Source: Lunularia cruciata (taxonomy: Eukaryota; Streptophyta; Marchantiopsida; Lunulariales; Lunulariaceae). Taken from it: a stretch of DNA of 64,000 bases. A program made the translations under genes and the position numbers. The notes beneath the pieces were generated by a model. That model was not told where the DNA came from, did no database searches, and saw only the letters and a list, made by a program, of their open reading frames with translations. The stretch spans positions 1,059,001 through 1,123,000 of the forward strand of contig OX419755.1 of the NCBI GenBank assembly GCA_948567375.1, read 5' to 3'. This document shows, in pieces, positions 33,724 through 44,800 of the stretch; position 1 is the stretch's first letter; each line of letters starts with the position of its first letter.

Positions 33724-33823
33724 TGTGACAACCCAACAAGTATCACTTTTGTGATAATCAGGCAAATAAAGTTTGTTCCCATAGAGATACAAATCAGAAA
33801 TATTCAAATACAAAGACAAATGG
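33724..33823 (-). repeat. 5' LTR remnant of A3 (about 100 bp)
   Basis: On the plus strand it starts TGTGACAACCCAACAAG and follows the family A LTR terminus as far as GACAAATGG. There the text changes abruptly to TGTCATGCCATTTG. The cut is attributed to insertion of element D. The rest of this LTR would lie beyond the right end of the window. Confidence 0.75.
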
Positions 33824-35081
33824 TGTCATGCCATTTGTAGTGTCGCATATAGATTGCTTAGACATTGGAGTTCCAATGATAATAGTTAGAAGCATTTTGG
33901 CAGTTACTCATAGACTACTTTTTGACGGTCAGATTTTGTATTTAGGGTATTGACTTCATGGAAAGGCCCACCGTCACTTGCACCATTTGCACCATTGGGT
34001 GTGCCATCAGCAGGACCTTTGGGATGAGACCTAGGTCAAAATCAAGAGTATACTCAAGAAGTGCAGCTCTACAAAGCTCACTTTTCCGATGTTGAGTCTT
34101 CGAGTTCTTGGCTAGAGTGGACAGAAAGCCGACAAGCATCACCTGAATTCTCTTAGCTTGAGTGGGTGTGGCTTGACTGTAATTAGTGCCCTATTGTTGG
34201 CAAGTTGTTGAGAATCAGATCAAGTATTAATCTGAGTTGTAAATGATCTGATTACATCAAAGAAGTGAGTTAGTGGGAAATTAGGTGCAAGAACTATTAG
34301 TGGAAGCAAGAGCTCATCCTCACAAATTAGAGATTGGACAAAACCCATTTTTCCAATTTGGCTTGAGTGAAGAGTTAGCAGAGGATTTGGCGGTCAGCCA
34401 TTATTATGGATTTACATCAGATTTAAGTCAAATTTTATGTCAAATTTACATAAGATTTTGTGAAGGATTTACGTCAAATTTTGGCAAGAAAAACTTTGAT
34501 CTGATCCTCAATGATCCTCATAGCTCAGGAAGTAGATAGATACTCTGATTATATCAAATGCCAAATGGTGGCAAAGTTAGTTTTGTGTTGATTTATGAGA
34601 TGGATGGTATTTGTTAAGCATTCTTGTCATTGGACCACCTCCATTCTTTGCTTCCTATTTGTGTTTGTGTGAGGTGCACTAAATTTTGAGCATTGGTGTT
34701 TTGGTGTGCTCTTGGTAGTGAGGTTGGAATGATGACTAGTTAGACTATCTTTGCTTCTCTCTGGTGAGGCAAGAAGTGATGACTTGTAGATCGTGAAAAT
34801 ACATGTTGTTATGGCAGGTTATAGGTTGCCCTTGTCCCTAGTGTAGTAGTCTCAATTAGAGTTACATTAGTGGGTATTGTTTTCTTAGTTTTGGCACTTG
34901 GTGGTGCTTGGTTGGTGTTGGCACTTGGTGGGGTACTTGTTGTTGGAGTTTGTGGTTGCGGTTGTGGTTACTTTGTCACAACGGAGTTCTTTGGGGATTC
35001 CAAAGGAGATAGCCCTACATATGTAGTGGGTTTACTCAAAGTGACACTCAATATTAGCATGTATCTTAGGTCCCAATGAGG
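33824..35081 (+). other. 5' region of element D, LTR or leader, not resolved
   Basis: It begins TGTCATGCCATTTG, a plausible LTR start. It contains no recognisable coding domain except perhaps the last ~100 bp leading into gag. A Gly/Val/Leu-rich open stretch (34870-35079) looks accidental. I could not find a convincing tRNA-complementary site, so LTR and leader cannot be separated. Confidence 0.5.
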
Positions 35082-35295
35082 GAGGAGATTGACTCTGAGT
35101 TGGAGTTTGACACAAGCGTTGATTTGGTTGAGAGTGCATTTGGCGTGTCCACACCATTGTTGTAGGACATGGACAAGATTTATGGGGCCTTGGAGGAAGA
35201 GATTGACTCTGAGTTGGAGTTTGACACAAGCGTTGATTTGGTTGAGAGTGAATTTGGCGTGTCCGCACCGTTGTTGTAGGACATGGACAAGATTT
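35082..35295 (+). repeat. 114-bp in-frame duplication in gag of D
   Basis: The segments starting at 35082 and 35196 are nearly identical. Each encodes 38 residues beginning EEIDSELEFDTSVDLVES and including DMDKI. The length is a multiple of three, so the duplication kept the frame. A shared stop (LL then TAG then DMDK) occurs at the same place in both copies, meaning the stop arose before the duplication or is read differently. Confidence 0.85.
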
Positions 35296-35491
35296 TAGGC
35301 ATTACTCTAGTATAGTGCGTACCATTGATTTGGATGACTTCATCCAAGAGTTTGATAGTTGGTGTGATCTGTAGCAAATGCGGAACCCAACTTTGTTTAC
35401 ACCCTTCATGGCATAGAAGGGGTTGTTTCAACATTTGGAGGATCCACTGATGGACGACTACCATGAGTTTAGGAGAGCTCATTTGGAGGAG
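35082..35491 (+). pseudogene. gag: Element D gag, 5' part
   Basis: After the duplicated segment the frame reads RTIDLDDFIQEFDSWCDLQQ, NPTLFTPFMAWKGLFQHLED and DYHEFRRAHLEE. This capsid-like helical text then continues across the C7 insertion. The family is gypsy by its downstream pol. Zinc knuckles were not found in this part. Confidence 0.65.
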
Positions 35492-38400
35492 TGTGGTATC
35501 CACATTTTTTGTTTTCTTTTCTTTTGTTAGATTTTTTGAAGAAGAAGTTAGTAAGAAAGCCAAATTACAAAGGAAAGGATGCATGAGTATATCTATGGAG
35601 TAAACTCAAAGAAGTTGACTTTGAGTCAAAAAGCAAATACTTAGATGGGGAGGTACAAAGAGACAAGTCCAAAGAAGTACTTATCTTTGGACCAAGAAGC
35701 AAATGCCAATACAAAGATGGTCTAACAACCTTTCGACATGGCAAGAAAGTACACTGCAAGAAACGGTGGAGGTAGGAGAAGCATGTCATGACAGTGACAA
35801 GAAAGCAACATGCAAAAGAAGGGGGAGTTGATTTTGAAATTGATTGAAGAATGACTACACTTTGAGGTAATATAAAATTGTGACTACGTAGGGGGAAATC
35901 AAATATATCAAGGTGATATCTTGTTCCTCTAAGTAGTCCTCATGCAGTAATGTGTGTCAAGAAGCCGACTGAGAGTGAAATTTTCCAAAGTCCAGAAGGG
36001 CTTAGAGTGTCAAGTCCAGGAGAGGGAATAGTTTTTCAGTGCCAAAGAACAAGATCTCAAATCATGGCAAAGAAGGTCAAGAACATGCTTTCAGTAAGGA
36101 GCTTTGCAATTTGGAGGTTAGATGTTGTAGCAAGGATCAAAGTCTTGAATAGACTTTGTATTACATTCTTAGCCTAGAATTAGAATTTTAGTTTCCCAAG
36201 AGTCATAGCAAAGATAATTGCCAATAATTGTGAGGAAGGCCCTGAAGTTGAGGGGAAGAGTGGAAATCCGGCTTGATGGACTGAGTTGGATTGGAGGTTA
36301 GTATTGAGGAAGGAAGCAAGAGAAGCAACTAGAATCACTTTCTATCGGAAGTGTGATACTGCAAAGGAGACCGTGGAAATTTGCAATTCATTCTTTGCTC
36401 TGTGTATGACTAATGGCTACAAGGTGGAGTTCTATCAGGACCCGATTAAACAAAGCATTATCAAAGTGATAATGGCCATGTTCAAACCTGAACAAATGAC
36501 CTATGTGAATATGCAGCAGATTGTCTTCTTTCACTAGTTGTTTGCAAGAGTGAAGGTGAACTAGGCAAAGTGCTTCCACCAGTGGATGGGGCAAATGGTT
36601 GTCAATTGGAGAACTAATTCACCTCCACATTATTTTGCACCGTTCATAGCACACTTCTACTTTGGGTTAAATTTACTGACCGTGGAGGAGAGGTGATGTA
36701 TGGTGTCACACTTCCATCTTAACCTACAACAAGAGGCGGATGAAGAAGAGCGGCACTTCATGACGCACGTACGAGCCAGTGATGATCACTTCAGAAAAAT
36801 GGGACAGAAAGAGAGGGAAGAAGTAAGAAGTCCAAAGACAAAGAAGCGTACTAAACCCAAAGAGAAAGAGTTGCCTCAAGAACAACGGAAGACCAAAGAC
36901 TTACTCTACGAGGCGAGAAGGCGGTGAGAGAAGAAACTTCAGAAACCGAGTCTGAAGGGGAGATAGAGTCTAGAGGAGGAAACTCAAAAGAAGCGGAGCT
37001 CACGTTACAAAGTGGGGAATCTGCAAGTGAGAGTGATGGAGAAGAAGAAGTTTAGCAATTGGGTGAAGTAGAAGAGGATGAAGAATTTCATGTGGTGATT
37101 GATCGTATGGAAGGAAGTGCTTATCCCTATGTAGCCCTGGTCATGGATGAGATAAGGACCAAGCAAAAGATGAAAGACCTTGCCATGCCAAGTTCAATGG
37201 GTAAGGAAGAAGGAAGCTCGGATGCAATATCATTGAAGGTACAAAGATCAAGACTTTGGGAGAAGGAGCCGGCAGAAGAGAAGAAGTACAAAGATGGGGC
37301 CAAAGACAAAGAGAATCTTGATGGAGTATCATATTTAATGCAGGTTGTTACTCCATTGTTGGAGCTGTTGAAAGCACAACAGAAGGTAATCCTGCAAGAC
37401 CAAAGGAAGGTGAAGAATGAGTTGCAGATAGTGAAGTCTTTGTTAGATGAAGTAAAGGGATTGCAAGAACGTGTAGCTCAAAGACAAGAAGAAGTTGAGG
37501 AGCTTTGGGTGGATATAGTCTTGAAGAGAAAGACCTTCGAGAAGTTACAAGTTAGTTTCAAGTCAAGGGAAAGAGAGATGCAACTTCAAGCCAAAGTATT
37601 GAAGGAGCAGATGATGTCGCTAAAGAAGATGAAGGAGGAAGTCAATGAAGCAAGCATCAAAAGTATTCATGTGAAGGCAATGGCAACAATGATGGAGCAG
37701 GAGTTAGAAGGCTGGAAGAAGAGTGTAGTAGGGAAGGATCAAGCATGGCAGAGAGAGTTGTCAATCCAACATCAAGAAGAAGAACAATTGAGAGACTTAC
37801 TACGAAGTGTTGAGTTACATAGTTCTCAGTTACATAGTTCTCAATATGTGGAGGAGAAGAAGATGCTTGCTGCGGAGTACAAAGACAAGTTGAGGATGTA
37901 CCGGGAAGAGTTAAAGGCAAAGCAATCTTGAGGGTATACGTCAAAATCCGTAGGAGAAGTTGTTGGAAGACTGCAAGCAATTTTGAGCATGGAGGCTGAA
38001 GGAAGATTGGAAGAAGCAAGGCTACATAAATTAAAGTTGCTTGTGCATAAAACTCAAAAGAGAAGAGCAAAGGATGTCAATATGAACACTCTCCTGATTT
38101 GTTTAAAGGAGAGAGTAGATAAAAAGATGTTGGAAGTAGGAGACAATGTCAATCTCAAATTAGATTTAGTGAATTCATAGTTAGGAAGAATTAGGAGTAG
38201 TGTGCAAGAAGATAAGAAATCTGAAGTTGTAGAAGTAGGAGTGTAGTTGTCTTTGGATCAGTTATTTAACACTTTAGAGAAGCCTGGGTTGGAAGAAAAA
38301 GAGTTAGATCAGGTACCCACTACTGTAATTGTAGTTCAGAGTGAAGAAGTAGTAGAAATAGTGAAGGATTTGGTAGTTGTAGATATACCTAAAGAAGGAG

Positions 38401-39257
38401 AGGTGATAGGAAGATCATCGGGTTTGGAAGCCAAAGTCGAAGTAGACATTGGATCGGAATAGTTACAGTTTTGAGATTTGGAGAGGCAAATATGAAGAGG
38501 TGCATTGTCAATTTGGATCTATAGGTAGGATGAGTTATTAGGAAATGATATAATTGTTAGTGCCTATCGATTGCTTCACTATTTAAAGGGAGCATTCACA
38601 ATGTTATGTGTTCAGTATTCCAAATTTCTGAAGATAGATAAAGTGAAGTGCTGATTTCAGTGCTCGTCGCTTGAGCTTGATTCCGAGTATCAACATTGTG
38701 TTTGTGTTTGTGAGTGTTGGGAGAATTTCAAAGTGCAAATCAGTGTGCTTATTGGATGTTGGATTCCACAACCTTGATCTTCATTCTATGCGTTTGATCC
38801 AGAGTGAAATGCAATTGGAGCAATGCCTTGACAAACTTGAGAAGAATTGTAGTGTTGGTAGTTTTTTGTAGTAGTGAGTGCAGTATAGTATTGATGTGAA
38901 GCAATTTGAATTGAGAAACTTGTGCCTTTAGTGGAGGAGTAGAACACAATTTGGAGGCAAAGTCATTTTGTAGTGAAGTGCCGTATTCGGGAGAATCTGA
39001 ATCATCACAATCAAGATTTTTTTGGATAGAATTTGCTATGTTGTGATTATGAGTGTGAGATTTGTGACAAGTTGTCAAGATTGAGTGCTTGTTACTCTCT
39101 TCTGGGTGTGGTTTCTACCTAAGAGATTAAAGACACACCAAGAAGAACTACTTGTTATTGTGTGACTTTGTATTTGACGAATTCTCACCAGTATTTCTGC
39201 AAGAACAAACTTTACTTACCTGATTACCGCAAAAGTGATATTTGCTAAGTTGTCACA
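35492..39257 (+). mobile_element. Solo LTR of family A (C7), subfamily 2, 3.77 kb
   Basis: It starts TGTGGTATCCACATTTTTTG and ends AAGTTGTCACA. Flanks AGGAG (35487-35491) and AGGAA (39258-39262) form a TSD with 4 of 5 bases matching. Removing the LTR and one TSD restores the gag frame of D. No primer-binding site follows. Most of its length is the second subfamily of the LTR gene. Confidence 0.9.
35950..38462 (+). pseudogene. LTR-borne coiled-coil gene, subfamily 2 (C7)
   Basis: About 838 codons from MCVKKPTESEIF to the stop. Block order equals that of C4: SFAIWRLDVVARIKVLNRL, FLA, SFFALCMTNGYKVEFYQD, IVFFH, PPHYFAPFIAHFYFGLNLL, HVRASDDHFRKMGQ, a Lys-rich tail, an acidic stretch and a 290-codon open coiled coil (37059-37931). 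It ends SGLEAKVEVDIGSE. Stops lie near 36176, 36275, 36536, 36694, 36926, 37055, 37930, 38180 and 38246. The very different first 50 residues and low identity elsewhere, with conserved layout, suggest an old split of the two subfamilies. Confidence 0.8.
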
Positions 39258-40470
39258 AGGAAATTGACTTATGGAGACAATATTGGTCTTTGAATTATGT
39301 CTCCATCACTTCAGACTCAATTGCTAGGAGTAGATTGGTTGTACCCACAAGTTCTAGCTTGAGTGGTGTTGGTGGAGCTAGTGAAGGTGCACTAGCTAGA
39401 AAAAGTGCTACCATAAGTGGAGGTACCGTTATAAGAGGTGGTGTGGTAGAAGAGCTCCAGTTCATGGAGGACGAGGTGGTATAGGTGGTGGTAGAGGATT
39501 TAGACCTAGTAGAGGTGCAGTACCTACCCTTACTTCTGATACAACTGTGGCTACTCGGATTGAGCAATTGGAGCAGAGATTAGCTAACATGGCCATTGCT
39601 CACAAGAGGTCAGCTTTGGGTGTTGAGGCTTCCACCTCATATGCTGGTGATAGAGATGCTTTGGACTTCATGTGCGGAGCAACATAGGTGGATGCATCTA
39701 TAATAGTGACTAGGAGTGAAGTTTGTGCTCTAGAGCCAAGAGGAGCATCAGTGGAGTTGGACCCATAGAGAGGAGAGGTTGGGAGATAGGTCAGACTTCC
39801 CCAATCTTTCATGTTATCTGAGGCATTGCTGACGATATCCATGGCTCCTAGATGTCCCAGTGCAGATGTGGTAGATGGTGATGGAGTTCATGATAGACTA
39901 CCTACTAGTCAGCCCCTGGCCACTACACAGACTGAGTCTATCATGATGTTGGGGCAGCTTAGCTGATTATGCGGTGCCCTTTGTTTTCAGCCAATGACAT
40001 GTTTACATTGGGAGTTGATCCAACCCTAGTGTTCCAGTTGGTTGCCACGCTTTGTGAGAGTAGAGATGATGCGGTTCCTACTACTAGAGTAGAGGTGGTT
40101 GATAGTGGAGTTGACTTGGTTGGGGAGCATGGGATCCATTCAGCAACAAGTGGTTTATAGCAGGCAGCAACGACTAGACTGGAGGAGTCGCCAACTAGAC
40201 CGGCCTTTAAGAGAGCGCGGTTCATACCTAGAATTGTCCTATTGGATAACCAAAGGGGGAATTTTTTGTTTGGTAGGACCTTCAAGGAAGGTCTATACAC
40301 CACAGAGAGTCTTGTTAGACTCTGGTGTGCAACCTCTTATGTTGGAGAAGGCTACAGTAGTTGGTCTAGAGTTACAAAAGACCAATGTGGAGAGGTGGTG
40401 GTTTGACAAAGTACATCATACATGGGGAGTGTGTTGTCTAGGTTCAGCCTGGTCATCTAATTGATAGCTC
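39258..40470 (+). pseudogene. pol: Element D gag 3' part and protease
   Basis: Gag continues as EIDLWRQYWSLNYVSITSDS, then a Gly/Arg-rich stretch (GGGRGFRPSRG) and TRIEQLEQRLANMAIAHKR, a short helix. After a poorly legible 600 bp with several stops, the frame 40099-40464 reads LVGPSRKVYTPQRVLLDSGVQPLML. Here L-L-D-S-G (Asp codon 40318-40320) is an intact aspartic protease active site, followed by EKATVVGLELQKT. No standard CCHC knuckle was seen. Confidence 0.7.
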
Positions 40471-40471
40471 A

Positions 40472-41809
40472 GTGGTGAGAGCTCAAGCTATTGCAACAAT
40501 AACTAGGTCATACAATGTGCTAGTAGGAGGAGCAGTGTTATACCCCATGGGTTTCAGCATTGACTATTGGGAGGAGACAACCTCCTATAGACCAGATTGG
40601 CAGTCTGGTGAGGGACGGGTATGTCCCCTACCAGTATGCTTCAATAGTGGTAGTCTTGGCTCAATACAGTTTGAGACAATGACAACATCAGTTTCAGCTT
40701 TTAGTGGTGCAGTTACTTGGCGTGGTGACTTGTTGGAGGGGAATGCCCATGCAGAAGATACTCCAATACCAAGAGAGATCACTTGGATTTGGAGTACAAG
40801 TAGGATTGTTCCATCCACCTTGGATGTTCCATTGTGGAGTTTAGAGGAGGCATTGCAACAACATGCGAATCAGTTAGTGCAACAGGCTTGAAGTAGAGCC
40901 TTTGTATCACCAAGAGACGAGTGTGAGGATTAGCCTATAGAGTTGCTTACCTTCACACCTCTAGAAACCACACTCATTGCTTGCCAGTATCTAGTAGAGG
41001 GAGTATGTCTATTGGAGCTATTTGGTGGGATTAGCACTAGACTAGCTATGGTATTACAGGTGGGTATAAGAGTACAGAGGTACTTGAATGTAGAGAGAGA
41101 TGAGATTGCTAGGCGAGTCTCTCTACATCATGTGGCACACTAGGCCTACCAATATCCTAAGTTATTATCATTGTCAGCAGTCAAGGGTTACTAAAAGGCC
41201 CTATCAGTAGACATTTTTCTTCTTGGAAAGACATGGGCCTATTCACTTGGTGATTTTTGGATGGCCATGTCATGGATATACACATGCTGGCTGTTGAGGT
41301 TTGGGTCTTCAAGATCACCATTTTGGTATATTTTGGGAGATGTTACGGATACTACAACATCTCCAAGTTCATTACTCCATTGCTACATCTTACCTTTCGG
41401 AGAATGTTCCTTTGATGGGTGATTCACGCACCAAAGTGGTAGCGAGTACACATCAGGTCTATTCTTGGATGGGACCTGTTGTATTGTTAGATGCAACTAG
41501 AGTAGGATCACGTGCTCATTGTCTTTGTCTTTGGTGGACAAAACTCTTACCCAAAGAAGTTTTACAACATGCATATGATGGGATTCAACGACTAGACCAC
41601 ATCCTTGTTGATGACATCTTGGATGTTGGGTGTCAGTCTCAGACGATGGTAGTGGCTGATAGGTCACCTGTGGTAGTGGTGAACCTAATTGGACAACCTA
41701 GAGTTGCATTTCCCACACTCATGAGTTTCCTACACTCTCATGCTTTTTGAGAGGGAGGACCTAGACTTATTTAGGACTCGCAGTTATAGTAGTTGGTAGA
41801 GCCCAATGC
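40472..41809 (+). pseudogene. Cytosine-5 DNA methyltransferase domain of element D
   Basis: The segment 40472-40891 (NVLVGGAVLYPMGFSIDYWEET) links protease and methyltransferase. Motif I (AdoMet binding) reads LLELFGGISTRLAMVLQVG near 41009, with RYLNVERDEIARRV (motif II-like acidic residue). Motif IV, with the catalytic Cys, reads GWPCHGYTHAG (Cys codon 41268-41270). Motif VI reads SENVPLMGDSR (Glu codon 41400-41402). Motif VIII reads VGSRAHCLCLWW, where the usual Arg-x-Arg has changed. Then come VDDILDVG and a stretch resembling the end of the domain up to LVEPN. Stops and shifts near 40890, 41143, 41290 and 41750 make it inactive. Expected role: methylating cytosines in DNA. The order PR-DNMT-RT shows it is part of the retrotransposon polyprotein. 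Confidence 0.8.
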
Positions 41810-44800
41810 TGTTGGGGAAATTGTTTGGCCTCGAGAGTGCACCAAGCACCTAGCTGCTTGTGCTTAGTTTGCCGTTATTTTAGTTGATTTAGAGTTTCTT
41901 GTAAACTATCATTCTCTTCCTTTTCCTAGTGTGTTGAAATCTCAACTCTGTAAAATTTTGGGTTTTCCTTTGTTTCCTGATGTTGTGCTTCTCGAGGGAT
42001 TGTGTTTGTCTTTGGCCTTTGCAGAATTGGCTAGTTCATGCAGGTTCTACTCCGGTTTTGGACCCGACGGTCCCTAGGAATGGCTGGGAATTTCAAGATC
42101 AACAAATATTATTCTATTGGGCTCAACCCGGCACCCCGACTATTGAACCAAACCATTCATATAGACGGACTAAGAGCTCCTAAAATGGAACTTCCTCGGT
42201 GCTAGTCACAGATCAAACACACCATTTTCTCAGGATTTGTCATTCATAAAATTCCAGCTGCAAGGTTCACAATTTTGGAAAAGCCAACCAACTCCAGTTC
42301 ATATAGTGTATGTACTAATTTATGACAGAAATCATTTCAGCTGGCGCCTTCACACGCACTCTGTCCGATAATAGTAAAGATGACTCACCCTCCAGACTTC
42401 CTCCTTCACCTCCCAGCAGCACTCCCATCAATGCTTTCTCCTCTGAACACCCTCTGTCTCTCTTGAAAGTTCCTGCAAACTTCTCTCTTGAAACTCCTCT
42501 GGCATTTCCCAAAAACTGTCAGTCCTTCTCACTGTGAAAAACTCAACTCCTGCCCAACCTTGCCAACTTCCCTCTCAAAATCCTCAAGAATTTCCCGAAC
42601 TGTCTGCCCTTCTCACTTTCAATAATTCTCAATATTTTCCGAAACTCTCTGTCTTCTCTTCTCGAGAATTTCTCCGGCACTTTCCCAAAACTCTACTATC
42701 TTCTCTCGAAATCTTCTGCAACTTTCTCTCTCTAAAACTCCTCTCTTGATTTCCCAAAAATTGGCAGCTCTTCTCACTTTCGATATTTCTCCATCACTTC
42801 CCTACTGTCTTCTCTCAAAATCCTCTGCACTTTCCCGAAACTCTTCTCCTCATTTCCCAAAACTGGCAGCTTTTCTCACTTTCAATAATTCTCCATCACT
42901 TCCCTACTGTCTTCTCTAAAAAATCCTCTGCACTTTCCCAAAAACCCTACTGTCCTTTCTTGAAATCTTCTGCAATTTTCTCTCTCTAAAACTCCTCTCT
43001 GGATTTCCCAAAAACTGGCAGCCCTTCTCACCTTTTGATAATTCTCAATACTTCCCTACTGTCTTCTCTCTAAATCCTCTGCACTTTCCCAAAACTCTTC
43101 TCCTCATTTCCCAAAACTGGCAGCTCTTCTCTCGTTTGATATTTCTCCATCACTTCCCTACTATCTTCTCTCTAAAATCCTCTGCACTTTCCCGAAAACC
43201 CTACTGTTCTTTTCTCGAAATCCTTTGCACTTTCCCGAAACTCTTCTCCTCATTTCCCGAAACTGGCAGCTCTTCTAAATTTTGATATTTCTCCATCACT
43301 TCCCTACTGTCTTCTCTCAAAAATCCTTTGCACTTTCCCGAAAACCCTACTGTTCTTTCCTTGAAATCCTCTGCACTTTCCTGGAACTCTTCTCCTCATT
43401 TCCCAAAACAGGCAGCTCTTCTCACTTTTGGTAATTCTCCATCACTTCCCTACTGTCTTCTCTCAAAATCCTCTGCACTCTCCCAAAAACTCTACTGTTC
43501 TTTTCTTGAAATCTTCTACAACTTTCTCTCTCTGAAACTCCTCTCTTGATTTCCCAAAAGCCGGCAGCCCTTCTCACCTTTTGATAATTCTCAATACTTC
43601 CCTATTGTCTTCTCTCGAAATCCTTTGCACTTTCCCGAAACTCTTCTCCTCATTTCCCAAAACTGGCAGCTCTTCTCTCGTTCAATATTTCTCCATCACT
43701 TCCCTACTGTCTTCTCTCTAAAATCCTCTGCAGTCTCCCGAAAACCCTATTGTTCTTTTCTCAAAATCCTCTGCACTTTCCCGAAACTCTTCTCCTCATT
43801 TCCCAAAACTGGCAGCTCTTCTCACTTTCGATATTTCTCCATCACTTCCCTACTGTCTTCTCTCAAAAATCCTCTGCACTTTCCCGAAAACCCTACTGTT
43901 CTTTCCTCGAAATCCTCTGCACTTTCCCGAAACTCTTCTCCTCATTTCCCGAAACTGGTAGCTCTTCTCACTTTCGGTGATTCTCCATCACTTCCTTACT
44001 GTCTTCTCTCAAAATCCTCTGCACTCTCCCTAAAACTCTACTGTTCTTTTCTTGAAATCTTCTACAACTTTCTCTCTTTGAAACTCCTCTCTTGATTTCC
44101 CAAAAAATGGCAGCCCTTCTCACCTTTTGATAATTCTCAATACTTCCCTACTGTCTTCTCTCTAAATCCTCTGCACTTTCCCAAAACTCCTCTCCTCATT
44201 TCCCAAAACTGGCAGCTCTTCTCTCGTTCAATATTTCTCCATCACTACCCTACTGTCTTCTCTCAAAAATCCTCTGCACTCTCCCAAAAACCCTACTGTT
44301 CTTTTCTCAAAATCCTCAGCACTTTCCCGAAACTCTTCTCCTCATTTCCCAAAACTGGCAGCTCTGCTCACTTTCGATATTTCTCCATCACTTCCCTACT
44401 GTCTTCTCTCAAAAATCCTCTGCACTTTCCTGAAACTCTTCTGTCCTTTCTTGAAATCTTTTGCAACTTTCTCTCTTTGAAAATCCTCTCTGGATTTCCC
44501 AAAATTTGGCAACTCTTCTCACTTTTGATATTTCTCCATCACTTCCCTACTGTTTCTCTCGAAATCCTCTGCACTTTCCCAAAACTCTTTTCCTCATTTC
44601 CCAAAACTGGCAGTCCTTCTCACTGTGAAAAACTCAACTCCTGCCCAACCTTGCCAACTTCCCTCTCGGCCCAAGTGAGAAAGACGAGATCTTCTTGCAT
44701 GATCCTAGAATCTAAGACCCAACGATACCTAGTTCCTATCTACTTCCTCCACATTCATCAACCACAGGGACCCAAACTGCCTGCTCCACAATCTCGTTGT

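Larger units (their letters stand above)
17276..33823 (-). mobile_element. Gypsy element A3 (family A), pol-deleted, host of nested LTRs
   Basis: Sense order is a 5' LTR remnant (33823-33724), primer-binding site, gag, start of protease, then a direct joint near 27181 into the interior of the 3' LTR. RT, RNase H, integrase, the polypurine tract and the LTR start are therefore lost in one deletion. The two LTR ends resemble each other (CAACAAGTATCACT, AATCAGGCAAATAAA) more than other copies, supporting one element. The 3' LTR lacks its last ~10 bp at the joint with the integrase fragment. Three solo LTRs lie within its span (C3, C4, C6), and element D is inserted in its 5' LTR. Confidence 0.8.

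Noticed and set aside
12375..38462. Coiled-coil genes as a host gene family or as an env-like ORF between pol and the 3' LTR
   Set aside because: Solo copies bounded by TSDs contain the gene and the A1 primer-binding site and polypurine tract lie outside it, so it is part of the LTR. No membrane segment or signal peptide is seen.
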